A DNA stretch of 64,000 bases from Bacillus pumilus (GCA_001938995.1 MKZN01000004.1:1-64000), one strand, 5' to 3'. Shown: positions 34,055 to 44,540, counted from the first letter of the stretch. Numbers and translations: made by a program. Notes: generated by a model from the sequence alone, not told the origin.

Positions 34055-35449
34055 TTATTCATCTAAACCAATGGATACATATTTCGTTTCTAAATAAGGC
34101 TCAATCCCTTCAATGCCGCCTTCACGACCAATTCCGCTCTCCTTCATCCCGCCAAAAGGAGCTTGAACGGCTGAAGGGCCACCATCATTCCAGCCAATAA
34201 TACCGTAATCGAGATTCTCTGAGATATAGAGTCCGTTTCGGTAATTTTCAGTAAAGAAATAGGCCGCAAGTCCAAATGGTGTATCGTTGGCTAATTCAAT
34301 CGCCTCATCTAAGGTTTGAAATGTCGTAATCGGCGCGACTGGACCAAAGGTTTCTTCATGCATGATGTTCATAGAAGGATCGACATGTGTGAGAACCGTT
34401 GGTTGGACGAAATAATACGATTTCTCATCATCGTAGTTCGTTTCTCCGCCGACAAGTACCTTTGCCCCTTTCTCCACCGCATCTTGGATTTGAGCCACAA
34501 TTTTGTCAAACCCTCGCTTGTTGATAATTGGACCGATGGACGTTCCTTCTTCAAAGCCATTTCCTACCTTCAGCTTTTCTACTTCTTTACTAAACTCTTT
34601 GGTAAAGGCTTCGTGGATTTCTTCGTGTACAATGAAGCGATTGGCGCACACACAAGTCTGTCCTGCATTTCGGAACTTCGATGCCATTGCCTGTTTGACA
34701 GCTAGCTCTAGATTGGCATCTTTGTCTACGATGAGCGGCGCATGACCGCCGAGCTCCATTGAGACATGTTTGACCGTGCTGGCACTATTTTTGATTAGGT
34801 GTTTTCCGACAGGCGTTGACCCAGTAAAGGTGATCTTCCGAATCAGTGGACTGTCTGTGAATATTTCGCCCACCTCTTTTCCATCACCAATCACCCATTG
34901 CAGTGCATCTTCTGGAATCCCGGCTTCATGCCCTAATTTCACAAGCTCAATCGCTGTCAGCGGGGTGTCTTCTGCGGGCTTGACGATAAACGTACAGCCT
35001 GCAGCAAGCGCTGGTGCTGCCTTTCTTGTGATCATGGCAGCAGGGAAATTCCATGGTGTAATCGCAGCAACAGGACCGACTGGCTGTTTAGTGACGATCA
35101 GTCGTTTATTTGTCGTATGAGACGGAATGGTTCGTCCGTAAATCCGTTTCGCTTCTTCTGCATACCATTCAATATATCCAGCTGCATAAACAATTTCCCC
35201 TAATGCTTCTTGATACGGCTTGCCGTTTTCTTCCGTGATGATTTTTGCCAGTCTTTCTTTATGTTCCATCATGAGATCAAACCACTTGCGAATGATACCT
35301 GCACGTTCATGGGCTGATGTTTTTGCCCATGTTTTGAATGCTTTGTGCGAGCGAGAAATGGCGCCTTCCACTTGATCTTTTGTATGCTGAGGCACTGAGG
35401 CAATTTCTTCCCCTGTTGCAGGATTATACACTTTGAGTTCGTTTGTCAT
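34055..35449 (-). CDS. gabD: Succinate-semialdehyde dehydrogenase
   Basis: A 464-residue aldehyde dehydrogenase. The NAD-site segment is [15 protein letters not shown], the general base Glu lies in [12 protein letters not shown], and the catalytic Cys in [12 protein letters not shown]. It oxidises succinate semialdehyde, the product of GabT, to succinate. The start at 35449 follows AAGGAG. Its first 26 bases overlap the end of the permease gene upstream, a tight operon. Confidence 0.93.
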   Translation of the reverse strand: MTNELKVYNPATGEEIASVPQHTKDQVEGAISRSHKAFKTWAKTSAHERAGIIRKWFDLMMEHKERLAKIITEENGKPYQEALGEIVYAAGYIEWYAEEAKRIYGRTIPSHTTNKRLIVTKQPVGPVAAITPWNFPAAMITRKAAPALAAGCTFIVKPAEDTPLTAIELVKLGHEAGIPEDALQWVIGDGKEVGEIFTDSPLIRKITFTGSTPVGKHLIKNSASTVKHVSMELGGHAPLIVDKDANLELAVKQAMASKFRNAGQTCVCANRFIVHEEIHEAFTKEFSKEVEKLKVGNGFEEGTSIGPIINKRGFDKIVAQIQDAVEKGAKVLVGGETNYDDEKSYYFVQPTVLTHVDPSMNIMHEETFGPVAPITTFQTLDEAIELANDTPFGLAAYFFTENYRNGLYISENLDYGIIGWNDGGPSAVQAPFGGMKESGIGREGGIEGIEPYLETKYVSIGLDE

Positions 35450-36812
35450 GTTCTATCTTCTCCTTCGTTCTTGGATTCGCCATATATAAGATATACCCAA
35501 TCAGTACCCAACTTAAAAGTAAGATCCATTCAGCTGGCCACGATAAAGAGGCCGGCATCCCCGGAAAATAAAATGAAAGAAAAAGGAGACTGAGCCCAAT
35601 GGCGATCATGCCAGTCGTGCGCCAATATTTAATCCGGTAGGGACGCTCAAGCTCCGGTTCTGTTTTGCGAAGTCTCATAAAGGCAATGGACACAATGAGA
35701 TATCCAGCAATGATTCCCACACCGCCTGCATTCACAATCCACACGAGTGCAGGGCGGCCTAGTAGCGGGGCGAAAAATGCCAATGCACCTAGAAATAAAA
35801 TCGCATTCGTTGGTGTTTTATATGTTGGATGAATATACGCAAACCATTTCGAAATCATGCCTCTTTCTGCCATTGCGTACAAAATGCGGCTTGCGCCAAT
35901 GATAAAGGCATTCCAACTTGTCACGATTCCTGCAACACCGCCAATGACAAGAACTGTGCCAAATGCCTGGTGTCCAAGAAGCTGGACCATGGCATCTGCT
36001 GTGGCAAGTGAAGATGCTTCAAGCTGCCCTTTTGACAATCCTGTTGCTACACCAAAAACAATCAATAGATAGAAAACAACGGCACTCATGATGGAGATAA
36101 TCAAGATTTTCCCGATGATTTTCTTCGGTGCATTGATCTCCGCTGCCACTTGCGGAATGACATCGAAACCAACAAATAAAAAGGGAATCATAACTAAAAC
36201 AGCCATAAGACCGCCAACCCCGCCTTGAAACATTGGCTCAAGGTTGGCAAAGTCTCCATTCCATGTCGCACCGCCTAAAAGGAGAAACCCTGTGAGGATG
36301 ATCGCCACTGTGAACACGGATTGGAATATCGCAGCAGGCTTTGCTCCAATATAATTCAGTGCGGTTAAACATAACGCACCACCAGACCCAATCAGTACCC
36401 AAGTGAAATAAACGTCCCAGCCCCCTATATTCCATAAGAAACCTACATGCTGTGTTGGAATGACATAATCAATCACCGTCGGCAGTGCGACTGCTTCAAA
36501 CGTAATAACGGACACATAACCAAACAATACGCCCCATGCCGAAACAAAAGATAATTTCATTCCAAATGCCCGCTGGACAAAGACGAGCCCTCCGCCCGTC
36601 TCTGGAATGGCAGACGACAGTTCGGCATACGTGAGTCCAATAAAGATGACAAGAATACCACCTATCACAAAGGCAAGCACACTCCCTAAAAACCCGGCTG
36701 TTAAAATCCAATCCCCTGAAAGGACAACCCAGCCCCAGCCGAGCATTGCACCTATGGATAAGAATAGTACGTCAGACTGTGACATGGTTTTCTTCATTTC
36801 TTGTTTTTGCAT
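35424..36812 (-). CDS. APC-family amino acid permease of the GABA operon
   Basis: A 462-residue transporter with 12 hydrophobic helices and APC features: [20 protein letters not shown] in helix 1, [15 protein letters not shown] in helix 2, and [11 protein letters not shown] in helix 6. Its position between gabT and gabD implies GABA or a related amine as substrate; B. subtilis has no permease gene at this spot. The start follows AAAGGGGGATG. The substrate is inferred from context. Confidence 0.85.
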   Translation of the reverse strand: MQKQEMKKTMSQSDVLFLSIGAMLGWGWVVLSGDWILTAGFLGSVLAFVIGGILVIFIGLTYAELSSAIPETGGGLVFVQRAFGMKLSFVSAWGVLFGYVSVITFEAVALPTVIDYVIPTQHVGFLWNIGGWDVYFTWVLIGSGGALCLTALNYIGAKPAAIFQSVFTVAIILTGFLLLGGATWNGDFANLEPMFQGGVGGLMAVLVMIPFLFVGFDVIPQVAAEINAPKKIIGKILIISIMSAVVFYLLIVFGVATGLSKGQLEASSLATADAMVQLLGHQAFGTVLVIGGVAGIVTSWNAFIIGASRILYAMAERGMISKWFAYIHPTYKTPTNAILFLGALAFFAPLLGRPALVWIVNAGGVGIIAGYLIVSIAFMRLRKTEPELERPYRIKYWRTTGMIAIGLSLLFLSFYFPGMPASLSWPAEWILLLSWVLIGYILYMANPRTKEKIEHDKRTQSV

Positions 36813-36833
36813 ACACCCATCCCCCTTTGTTGT

Positions 36834-38150
36834 TTAGCGTGCGTTGAAGGCGTCCTCGACGATCCCTAGCCCTTCATGTAGCAGCTCATCTGTGATGACA
36901 AGTGGTGTTAAAAAACGAATAATATTCCCATGGATCCCTGCCGTTAATAAAAGTAGCCCGTGCTCATTGGCATATGCGGCAATTGCTGCGGCTGTTTTCT
37001 TATCTGGTGTACGTGTGGTTTGATCTTCTACCATTTCAATGGCTACCATTGCCCCTAATCGGCGAACTTCTCCAATGAATGGATACGTTGTTCTCCATTC
37101 ATTCGCTTTGTCCTCAATGACTTGTCCAATGTGTTCAGACCGTTGATTCAATTGTTCTGTTTCAATAATATCAAGAACAGCTAATGCTGCCACACAGCCT
37201 AACGGACTTCCTGCATATGTTCCCCCTAGCTCCCCTGGATCGGCTGCATCAAGCAATTCTTTTCTGCCTACGACGCCACTTAGTGGTAAGCCTGCTGCAA
37301 GTGATTTTGACACAGTGATTAAGTCTGGCACGACATCATAGTGCTCTATCGCAAAGTATTTCCCCGTTCTCGCAAATCCTGTTTGAATCTCATCTGCAAC
37401 AAATACAATCCCGTGCTGATGACAGAATGAAGCGACATGCTGAACGAAACGCTTCGAAGGTACGATGAAACCGCCCTCCCCTTGGACAGGTTCCATGACC
37501 ACACAAGCGACTGTTTCTGGCGCAACGGTTGCGACAAAGAATTGGTTGAATTGATCGATGATGTACTCGTCATAGGCTGCATCACTTAATCCTTCAGGCT
37601 TTTGATAGTAATAAGGATATGGTGCTTGATACACCTCTGATGCGAATGGTCCGAACCCAAATTTATATGGCTTGACCTTGCTCGTCATGCTCATCGTCAT
37701 ATTCGTTCTGCCATGAAAGCCTCTTGTAAACGACACAACAGCCTGTCTTTTCGTATATTTACGTGCCATTTTCACCGCATTTTCAACTGCCTCTGCGCCT
37801 GAATTAAGGAAAATCGCTTTCTTTTCATGATCCCCTGGCGTTAGATGACAGAGCCTTTCTGCCAATTCGATATAGGATTCGTACATCATGACATTGAATC
37901 CTGGATGAATCAGACTGTCTGCCTGTGCTTTGACTGCTTCTACAACCTTTGGATGTGAATGCCCTACATTTAACGTGCCGATAGCGCCTGCAAAATCAAT
38001 AAAGCGCTTCCCATCGATATCGAACAGCTCGGCTCCCTTTCCTTTTGCTGCAAGATGACGGTTGCCATTACTCACACCTCTTGCCACGTATTGATCTCTT
38101 TTCCCCTGCCATTCTTCTGTTGAGAAACGGTTTGTTGTCGTTTGCTTCAT
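36834..38150 (-). CDS. gabT: 4-Aminobutyrate aminotransferase
   Basis: A 438-residue class III PLP aminotransferase. It shows NSGAEAVENAVKMARKYTKR, FHGRTNMTMS, the cofactor Asp in VADEIQTGFARTG and the Schiff-base Lys in ITVSKSLAAGLPLSG. It transfers the amino group of GABA to 2-oxoglutarate, giving succinate semialdehyde for GabD. It is first in the gabT-permease-gabD operon, divergent from gabR. The ATG follows AAAGGGGATG. Confidence 0.95.
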   Translation of the reverse strand: MKQTTTNRFSTEEWQGKRDQYVARGVSNGNRHLAAKGKGAELFDIDGKRFIDFAGAIGTLNVGHSHPKVVEAVKAQADSLIHPGFNVMMYESYIELAERLCHLTPGDHEKKAIFLNSGAEAVENAVKMARKYTKRQAVVSFTRGFHGRTNMTMSMTSKVKPYKFGFGPFASEVYQAPYPYYYQKPEGLSDAAYDEYIIDQFNQFFVATVAPETVACVVMEPVQGEGGFIVPSKRFVQHVASFCHQHGIVFVADEIQTGFARTGKYFAIEHYDVVPDLITVSKSLAAGLPLSGVVGRKELLDAADPGELGGTYAGSPLGCVAALAVLDIIETEQLNQRSEHIGQVIEDKANEWRTTYPFIGEVRRLGAMVAIEMVEDQTTRTPDKKTAAAIAAYANEHGLLLLTAGIHGNIIRFLTPLVITDELLHEGLGIVEDAFNAR

Positions 38151-38196
38151 CTTTACTCATCCCCTTTATTCCTTTCTTATTATTCTGAATATTTTT

Positions 38197-38237
38197 TGGT
38201 ATGATAGAAAGTACCAATATCATTTTTTTGATGGTAC
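38197..38237. promoter_or_regulatory. GabR binding region between gabT and gabR
   Basis: Direct repeats TGGTAT (38197) and TGGTAC (38232) are 35 bases apart, with an inverted GTACCA at 38211. This resembles the two ATACCA direct repeats known for B. subtilis GabR. A -10-like TATGAT of the gabR promoter overlaps the first repeat. Confidence 0.7.
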
Positions 38238-38257
38238 CAGAGAGGATGATGGAAGAC

Positions 38258-39682
38258 ATGCTGACCATTCAACTAGATTTGACAGGGGAAAGCGGGTTTA
38301 TTTATCATCAAATTTATACGAAGATTAAGAACGAAATTTTAAATAGAAATCTTCAGCCACATGACCCATTACCTTCTAAACGAGAGTTATCTGCTACATT
38401 AAAAGTGAGCGTCAATTCAGTGAATGGAGCCTATCAGCAGCTGCTTGCAGAGGGATATTTATACTCGGTTGAGCGCAAAGGTTTTTTTGTGGAATCACTT
38501 GAAACGTTTCATGAGTCAGGGCAATTGAAGCCCTCATCCCTTCCAGCGGATTTGAAGGAAGTCGCCATTGAGCGTGTTGACTGGTACTCTTTTTCACACA
38601 TCTCCGTCGATACAGCAAACTTTCCATTTAAAAGCTGGCTGAAAAGTGAACAAGAGGCAATCAATCTTCACAAGGAAGCCTTTGGTGAGCTTCCGCATCC
38701 ACAAGGGGTGTATGAATTACGAGAAACGATTGCCCGGCTCATCGGACTTGCGCGCGGCGTCAAATGCTACCCAGAGCAGCTCATTTTAAATGCAGGCACA
38801 CAATCACTTATCCATTCATTATCTAGCATTCTTCCAGCTGATCAAGTATACGGACTGGAAAACCCCGGCTACCGCCGCCTCTATCAAATGCTGAAAAACA
38901 ATCATCACCGAATTGAAACGATTGGAATTGACCAAAAAGGTGTGCAAATGAGCGACATTCATAAGAAACAGCCGAATGTCTTAATCATTACCCCTTCCCA
39001 TCAGTTCCCGACAGGCGTGATCATGCCAATTTCTCGAAGAATCCAGCTATTAAACTGGGCGGCTGATCAACAAGACCGCTATATCATTGAGGACGATTAT
39101 GATAGTGAATTTAAGTATGGCACAGACAGCATACCGGCTTTGCAGAGTCTTGATCGCTATGACAAAGTCATTTATATGGGCACCTTCTCAAAATCACTGC
39201 TGCCCGGCTTGCGGCTAAGCTACATGGTATTGCCGCAGCATTTATTAAGACGTTATAAGGAAGAACAGCATTTTTTCATTCAAACGGCCAATTTGTTTAC
39301 CCAATACACGCTCCTTCACTTTATTCAGGACGGAGCGTATCAGCGACATATTAAGAGAATGAATGGTTTATATGAGGAAAAGCGGAAGCAGCTCATTGGA
39401 GAACTCGACAGCGTCTTTTATGACAATGTGCGGATTATCGGTGAAAATGCAGGTCTTCATTTTATCGCAGAGTTCCGCTCAGATCGAACGCAATATGAGA
39501 TCTTACAGCGTGCCAAAGAACGAAAACTAAAAATGTACGGAATGGATCGTTTTACTTTAGATGAACACTTACCGGGGCATCAAGAAGGCTTTGTCCCACT
39601 CGTCCTCGGCTTTTCACATATGCGACCAGAAGAGATTCAGCCAGCGGTGAAACGGCTCTATGAGTCGATTTATGGGAAATAA
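38258..39682 (+). CDS. gabR: GABA-responsive regulator (MocR/GntR-aminotransferase fusion)
   Basis: A 474-residue MocR-type regulator. Residues 1-75 are a GntR winged helix (YHQIYTKIKNEILNRN, LPSKRELSATLKVSVNSVNGAYQQLLAEGYL). The rest is a class I aminotransferase-like domain with LNAGTQSLIHSL, EDDYDSEFKYG and the PLP Lys in GTFSKSLLPGLRL. With GABA and PLP it activates gabT and represses itself. I chose the start at 38258 because it aligns with the B. subtilis GabR N-terminus and follows GAGAGGA. Confidence 0.93.
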   Translation: MLTIQLDLTGESGFIYHQIYTKIKNEILNRNLQPHDPLPSKRELSATLKVSVNSVNGAYQQLLAEGYLYSVERKGFFVESLETFHESGQLKPSSLPADLKEVAIERVDWYSFSHISVDTANFPFKSWLKSEQEAINLHKEAFGELPHPQGVYELRETIARLIGLARGVKCYPEQLILNAGTQSLIHSLSSILPADQVYGLENPGYRRLYQMLKNNHHRIETIGIDQKGVQMSDIHKKQPNVLIITPSHQFPTGVIMPISRRIQLLNWAADQQDRYIIEDDYDSEFKYGTDSIPALQSLDRYDKVIYMGTFSKSLLPGLRLSYMVLPQHLLRRYKEEQHFFIQTANLFTQYTLLHFIQDGAYQRHIKRMNGLYEEKRKQLIGELDSVFYDNVRIIGENAGLHFIAEFRSDRTQYEILQRAKERKLKMYGMDRFTLDEHLPGHQEGFVPLVLGFSHMRPEEIQPAVKRLYESIYGK

Positions 39683-39683
39683 A

Positions 39684-39713
39684 ATAGCCAGCTGTTCTTC
39701 ATAGCCAGCTGGC
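39684..39713 (-). terminator. Terminator of the ArsR-type gene
   Basis: Stem AGCCAGCTG / CAGCTGGCT right after the arsR-type stop, followed on the minus strand by ATTTTATTT. It may also stop gabR transcripts. Confidence 0.7.
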
Positions 39714-40025
39714 TTACCACCGCTCTTTATCTACAGCCAAAATCGATAACACAAGTCCAGGAAACGCGGCCTCGACGTCGTCTTTTCTTAGAGAATAGTA
39801 GCGGTGCTTCCCGTCAATTCTGACTTTCACGATGCCTGCCTCTCTTAGCACTTTGAAATGGTGGGAGAGTGTGGATTTTGCAATGTTCATATCATACGTG
39901 CCGCATGTCCTTTCCCCCGCTTCTGCTAAGCAGCGGACAATTTCTAATCGGACAGGATCAGCTAATGCTTGCAGTACAGAAATCAGTGTCATGTCTTCTC
40001 GGTTTGGATGGTTTGGATTATTCAT
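39714..40025 (-). CDS. ArsR-family transcriptional regulator
   Basis: A 103-residue winged-helix repressor: [20 protein letters not shown], the recognition helix [18 protein letters not shown] and the wing [14 protein letters not shown] lone Cys pair is absent, so it is probably not a classical metal sensor. The first ATG (40025) lies inside a palindrome and has no ribosome binding site; ATG at 39992 (behind GAGAAG) is a possible alternative. Targets are unknown. Confidence 0.85.
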   Translation of the reverse strand: MNNPNHPNREDMTLISVLQALADPVRLEIVRCLAEAGERTCGTYDMNIAKSTLSHHFKVLREAGIVKVRIDGKHRYYSLRKDDVEAAFPGLVLSILAVDKERW

Positions 40026-40043
40026 ACGATAAATGTACCGTAT
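40024..40043 (-). promoter_or_regulatory. Operator-like palindrome at the ArsR-type gene
   Basis: ATACG-N10-CGTAT overlaps the 5' end of the gene, downstream of a TTGAAA -35-like element. The position suits autorepression. Confidence 0.45.
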
Positions 40044-40167
40044 TTTGTTTCAACATACAATCTCATTCATCTGAATCTTGTGGCTTGCCTCATCTATAAG
40101 TAACGTTTTGATCACCCAAAACGTCTATGACCATTATGAGAAGCCTTCTGAAAGGAAGGAAACGATC

Positions 40168-40533
40168 TTGACACGTAAGATATGGATGAGCCTATTGTTC
40201 CTAACGATCCCCTTATGCGCCTGCCAAACAAGTGGACACTCGCAATCAAAGCCACCAAGTGCCGAAGAGCTATTAGCTCTCGATCAGCATGCAAATTTAT
40301 TTCAATGGGGAGAAACAATCTACCAAACAAACGATTGGACCAATCAACTGACCGTCACAAAACAAAAACAAATAGGTGTCATCAAGAAGACATCCACTAA
40401 ACATGTTCAACACGGCACCGCATCTCAGCTGAAAAAAGGGACTTCACTTTACTCTGTAAAGGAGCGGAGGGACCTGTTGATCGCCGAAGACGATGGACAA
40501 TTGAAAATATATGCCGCACATGCTGAGGGATAA
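40168..40533 (+). CDS. Small lipoprotein of unknown function
   Basis: A 121-residue protein with a lipoprotein signal (KIWMSLLFLTIPLCACQTSG; the lipidated Cys is probably the one in CAC). The polar remainder has no domain I recognise (EELLALDQHANLFQWGETIY, KGTSLYSVKERRDLLIAEDD). The start is TTG at 40168 behind AAAGGAAGG. It has its own terminator. Confidence 0.75.
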   Translation: MTRKIWMSLLFLTIPLCACQTSGHSQSKPPSAEELLALDQHANLFQWGETIYQTNDWTNQLTVTKQKQIGVIKKTSTKHVQHGTASQLKKGTSLYSVKERRDLLIAEDDGQLKIYAAHAEG

Positions 40534-40563
40534 AACACCTGTTATCAAGACAGGTGTTTTTTT
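40534..40563 (+). terminator. Terminator of the small lipoprotein gene
   Basis: Stem AACACCTGT / ACAGGTGTT followed by T7. Confidence 0.88.
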
Positions 40564-40575
40564 GAGTTCGTTTTC

Positions 40576-40604
40576 TTGAAATAAGCCATTCGTTTTGTTA
40601 TCAT
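40576..40604 (+). promoter_or_regulatory. Sigma-A promoter of the TetR-MFS operon
   Basis: TTGAAA, 17 bases, TATCAT. The following TGACC...TGACC direct repeat (40613-40636) could be a TetR operator. Confidence 0.7.
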
Positions 40605-40666
40605 GGCAAAAGTGACCACTCGGTTTCCATTGTGACCCTATGGTTTTGCCGATTCGGAAAGGACTT

Positions 40667-41539
40667 ATGAAGATGAACGAAAAGCAAGAAGAGATTTTGC
40701 GGGTGTCGAAGAAATTATTTTCACAAAAGGGCTATATGAGTGTTTCCATGCAGTCGATTGCCGATGCCTGTAAAATATCAAAGGCGTCCATTTATAAAAT
40801 ATTTGATTCAAAGGAAGCACTTCTGCTTGAATTGATTAAATATAATCAGCGTAAGATGCGGGAGATCTCCCACATCATTCATTCAGAAACGACACTGTCC
40901 AAAAAGGAAAAATTCACAAAGAAGATCAAGCTTGAGCTGGAAGAATTCAAAGAGAATCATAAATTTTTGAATATGCTGTCCTTCGAAGCATTTTCTCAGC
41001 ATTCACCCATTGTTAAAAAGCATTTGCGGGAGACTCGATCCATTATCATGCAGCGTCACCGTGACATAATTTTAAGCACATACGGGGAATCTGTCTCGCC
41101 TTATGTATGGGATCTTGTGATTGTACTGAATGGACTCATGAGAGAATTAATCTTAATGCTGGCAGTCGAGCATAAGAACATTCAATTAGAAAATGCCGCT
41201 GAAATGATCATCGGTGTGATGGACCGTGTATCGAAAAAGCCTTGTTCCATCAAACCTGTGTTAACAGATGAGTTGATGGACTCTTATCTGCTTTCCTCGC
41301 AGGACGAATATGATGAAGAAAAACTTGTCATCACATACTTAACGAAGATTAAGCAAGAGCTTCACTCGCTGTCAAGCGGAGCAGAAAAGGATGATCTTTT
41401 ATCTGCGTTTGATTTGCTAAATCAAGAATTATCAAAGGGCAAACCGAGAACCTTTTTAATCCATTCATTGCTAGATTACTTAGGAAAACACAGCGTTTTA
41501 TCACAAAACGTGTCACAGCTGAAAAGCATCATTTTATAG
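40667..41539 (+). CDS. TetR-family regulator
   Basis: A protein of about 290 residues with a TetR helix-turn-helix: ILRVSKKLFSQKGYMSVSMQ, SIADACKISKASIYKIFDSKEALLLEL. The C-terminal ligand domain is unusually long for the family, which usually ends near 200 residues. It lies 17 bp upstream of an MFS exporter gene and very likely controls it. Two close ATGs are possible (40667, 40673), both behind GGAAAGGA. Confidence 0.88.
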   Translation: MKMNEKQEEILRVSKKLFSQKGYMSVSMQSIADACKISKASIYKIFDSKEALLLELIKYNQRKMREISHIIHSETTLSKKEKFTKKIKLELEEFKENHKFLNMLSFEAFSQHSPIVKKHLRETRSIIMQRHRDIILSTYGESVSPYVWDLVIVLNGLMRELILMLAVEHKNIQLENAAEMIIGVMDRVSKKPCSIKPVLTDELMDSYLLSSQDEYDEEKLVITYLTKIKQELHSLSSGAEKDDLLSAFDLLNQELSKGKPRTFLIHSLLDYLGKHSVLSQNVSQLKSIIL

Positions 41540-41556
41540 ATAAAGAAGGGATACTA

Positions 41557-42990
41557 TTGAACCAACCAACCACACATACATCGTATAATCGATCTGTGAT
41601 TGTTGGGATTTTTCTCGTTGGGGCATTTGTTGCAATTTTAAACCAAACGCTTCTAATACCAGCGATTCCTCACATCATGGAAGAATTCAACATCGATGTC
41701 AGCAAAGGGCAATGGCTAACCACGGCCTTTATGCTGACAAATGGGATCCTCATCCCAATTACCGCCTTTTTAATCGAAAAATTCTCGAGCCGTGCCTTAG
41801 TCCTAACGGCTCTTAGTATTTTCACAGCGGGGACCATTCTTGCTTCATTTGCAACGAACTTCCCGGTGTTACTCACTGCACGAATTGTGCAAGCAGCTGG
41901 TGCAGGGATATTGCTGCCGCTGATGCAAACCATCTTTTTAACCATTTTCCCAAAAGAAAAACGCGGGCAGGCCATGGGTATGGTCGGTCTTGTCATTTCA
42001 TTCGCCCCGGCGATAGGTCCAGCCCTTGCCGGTTGGGTTGTGGATACTTTTACTTGGAAGTACTTATTCTATATTGTCCTGCCAATCGGTATCATTGATC
42101 TCATTCTTGCTTTCTTCTTAATGAAAAATGTCACACAACAAAGAGAAACACGCATCGATGTCTTATCGGTCATCCTGTCGTCCTTCGGGTTCGGTGGTTT
42201 ATTGTACGGGTTTTCTAGTGTCGGGTCATATGGCTGGACAAGTGCTACTGTCCTCATTTCGTTGATTATCGGTGCTGTTAGCTTGTTCTTCTTCATCTTG
42301 CGACAGTCGAATTTGAAAAAACCGATGCTGGAGTTTGGTGTCTTTAAGTTTGCGATCTTTAGTTTAACGACTTTCCTTGGCATGCTGGTCTTTGCGCTAC
42401 TCATAGCAACTGAGACGATCTTGCCGCTCTATACGCAGAATGTCAGAGGCTTGTCTGCACTTGATACAGGGCTCATCTTATTGCCAGGTGCTCTATTCAT
42501 GGGCTTCCTGTCCCCGATTATTGGACGGATTTTTGATAAAGTCGGTGGAAAAGGACTGGCATTAGGCGGGTTTGCGATTTTAACGATCACCTCCCTGCCA
42601 TTTATGATGCTGAGCCTTGATTCATCCATTGTCTTGATTACAGTCGCTTATACGCTTCGTTTAATTGGGGTCGGCATGATCATGATGCCGCTGACAACAG
42701 CAGGTATTAACTCCTTACCACATCATCTCATCCCGCATGGGACAGCCATGAATAACACGATGAGACAAATGGGCGGTTCAATTGGTACTGCTGTGCTTGT
42801 GTCCATTATGAGCAGCTCAGCCGCAAATGCAGAACTATCCAATCCGTTGAAATCCGCCGTACATGGGATGAATACGTCATTTTTTGTGGCTGGACTCATT
42901 GCAGTGACTGGACTCATTCTCTCATTTTTCTTAAATGAAAAACGCAAAAGTAAAGTAATGAAGCGGGAGCTTTCTTCTTCCTCTTCTTGA
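41557..42990 (+). CDS. DHA2-type MFS drug exporter (LmrB/YhcA-like)
   Basis: A 477-residue transporter with about 14 helices: GAFVAILNQTLLIPAIPHIM (motif of the DHA2 14-TMS group), MVGLVISFAPAIGPALAGW (antiporter motif C) and TAMNNTMRQMGGSIGTAVLV. It resembles LmrB/YhcA-type multidrug exporters. The start is TTG at 41557 behind AAGAAGGG. It is encoded with the TetR regulator. Substrates are unknown. Confidence 0.88.
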   Translation: MNQPTTHTSYNRSVIVGIFLVGAFVAILNQTLLIPAIPHIMEEFNIDVSKGQWLTTAFMLTNGILIPITAFLIEKFSSRALVLTALSIFTAGTILASFATNFPVLLTARIVQAAGAGILLPLMQTIFLTIFPKEKRGQAMGMVGLVISFAPAIGPALAGWVVDTFTWKYLFYIVLPIGIIDLILAFFLMKNVTQQRETRIDVLSVILSSFGFGGLLYGFSSVGSYGWTSATVLISLIIGAVSLFFFILRQSNLKKPMLEFGVFKFAIFSLTTFLGMLVFALLIATETILPLYTQNVRGLSALDTGLILLPGALFMGFLSPIIGRIFDKVGGKGLALGGFAILTITSLPFMMLSLDSSIVLITVAYTLRLIGVGMIMMPLTTAGINSLPHHLIPHGTAMNNTMRQMGGSIGTAVLVSIMSSSAANAELSNPLKSAVHGMNTSFFVAGLIAVTGLILSFFLNEKRKSKVMKRELSSSSS

Positions 42991-42994
42991 TTAG

Positions 42995-43029
42995 AAAAAG
43001 GGCTTGGCATATTGCCAGCTCTTTTTTTA
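42995..43029 (+). terminator. Terminator of the TetR-MFS operon
   Basis: Stem GGGCTTGGCA / TGCCAGCTCT followed by T7. Confidence 0.85.
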
Positions 43030-43080
43030 CCCACATCGTCCTCCTCAAAAATACATTTGTATTCCCAGTAAAGAAAAACC

Positions 43081-43109
43081 TTGATAATTCTAAGGAAAGA
43101 GTTGATAAT
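43081..43109 (+). promoter_or_regulatory. Sigma-A promoter of yclM
   Basis: TTGATA, 17 bases, GATAAT, 50 bases before the start codon. No lysine riboswitch is seen in the short leader. Confidence 0.65.
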
Positions 43110-43158
43110 AGGAACTATTCAATTTGTGAGAAAATTTTTACTATAGGAGATGTATGCA

Positions 43159-44535
43159 TTGAAGGTCGTTAAATTTGGTGGCAGTTCTCTTGCATCAGGC
43201 AAGCAGCTGCAAAAGGTATTTGACATTGTTACAGGAGATTCAGCTCGAAAAGCAGTCGTTGTTTCCGCACCAGGAAAACGGCATTCAACGGATACAAAAG
43301 TCACCGATCTGTTAATTCGTTGCGGTGAACACTATTTACGTTCGGGAGAAGCACACGCTCTACAGGAAGCAGTGATTGAAAGATATGCCTCTATCGCTGA
43401 CGAACTTGGGCTAGGTCAAGAGATCATTGAAACGATTCGGCAAGACCTCGGTGCATTGCTACGCGCGGACTCTTCTCATCCTGAGCGATATCTTGATGCC
43501 ATTAAAGCAAGCGGTGAAGATAACAATGCAAAACTGATTGCGGCCTATTTCCGCCATCAAGGGGTTGAGGCACATTATGTGAATCCGAAAGAGGCCGGTT
43601 TATTTGTGAGCGACGAGCCTGGTCAAGCGCAAGTCCTCCCAGAATCATATGATCATTTGTACAAATTAAGAGAACGGTCTGGCATTTTGATATTCCCTGG
43701 ATTTTTCGGTTTTAGTCTCGCTGGTGATATCGTGACGTTTTCCCGAAGCGGATCGGATATTACAGGGTCTATTTTGGCGAATGGGCTAAAAGCAGATGTA
43801 TATGAGAATTTCACAGATGTGGATGCTGTCTATGCCGTGAATCCGACCATCGTACATGAGCCAAAGGAGATCACTGAACTCACGTATCGAGAAATGAGGG
43901 AGCTGTCTTATGCTGGTTTTTCTGTCTTCCATGATGAAGCCCTCATTCCAGCTTTCCGGGCAGGGATTCCGGTTCAGATTAAAAACACCAATAATCCATC
44001 AGCCAAAGGGACAAGAATCGTCAATCAGCGGGACCATACAAACGGACCTGTTGTTGGTATCGCATCAGACAATGGGTTTTGTAGCATTTATATCAGTAAA
44101 TATTTGATGAACCGAGAAGTGGGATTCGGACGTAAAGTACTGCAAACGTTAGAAGAATATGGTCTCACTTATGAGCATGTTCCTTCTGGCATTGATGATA
44201 TGACGATTATTTTGAGACAAAATCAATTAGAAGAACAACACATTGAGCAGGAGCTTTTAGACCGTTTGACATCAGTACTTGATGCAGATGAAGTGATTTT
44301 AGAGCGCAATCTCTCTCTCATTATGATTGTAGGAGAAGCTATGCGTCATAATGTGGGGACTACGGCAAGAGCGGCAAAGGCTTTGTCAAAGGCCAAAGTC
44401 AATATTGAAATGATCAACCAAGGCTCTTCAGAGGTCAGCATGATGTTTGGCGTCAAAGCCGCCCAAGAAAAAGAAGCTGTTCAGGCATTGTATGAAGAAT
44501 TTTTCTCCATGTCTACGGCACCTGTCTCCATTTAA
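43159..44535 (+). CDS. yclM: Aspartokinase III (YclM/ThrD)
   Basis: A 458-residue monofunctional aspartokinase that makes aspartyl phosphate for Lys, Thr and Met synthesis. The N-terminal kinase domain has VKFGGSSLASGKQL, SFSRSGSDITGS-like (FSRSGSDITGSILA) and ENFTDVDAVYAVNP. Two ACT domains follow (GIASDNGFCSIYIS, LSLIMIVGEAMRHNVGTTAR). I choose TTG at 43159, nine bases after AGGAG; ATG at 43150 directly abuts that site. Confidence 0.94.
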   Translation: MKVVKFGGSSLASGKQLQKVFDIVTGDSARKAVVVSAPGKRHSTDTKVTDLLIRCGEHYLRSGEAHALQEAVIERYASIADELGLGQEIIETIRQDLGALLRADSSHPERYLDAIKASGEDNNAKLIAAYFRHQGVEAHYVNPKEAGLFVSDEPGQAQVLPESYDHLYKLRERSGILIFPGFFGFSLAGDIVTFSRSGSDITGSILANGLKADVYENFTDVDAVYAVNPTIVHEPKEITELTYREMRELSYAGFSVFHDEALIPAFRAGIPVQIKNTNNPSAKGTRIVNQRDHTNGPVVGIASDNGFCSIYISKYLMNREVGFGRKVLQTLEEYGLTYEHVPSGIDDMTIILRQNQLEEQHIEQELLDRLTSVLDADEVILERNLSLIMIVGEAMRHNVGTTARAAKALSKAKVNIEMINQGSSEVSMMFGVKAAQEKEAVQALYEEFFSMSTAPVSI

Positions 44536-44540
44536 TAGAT

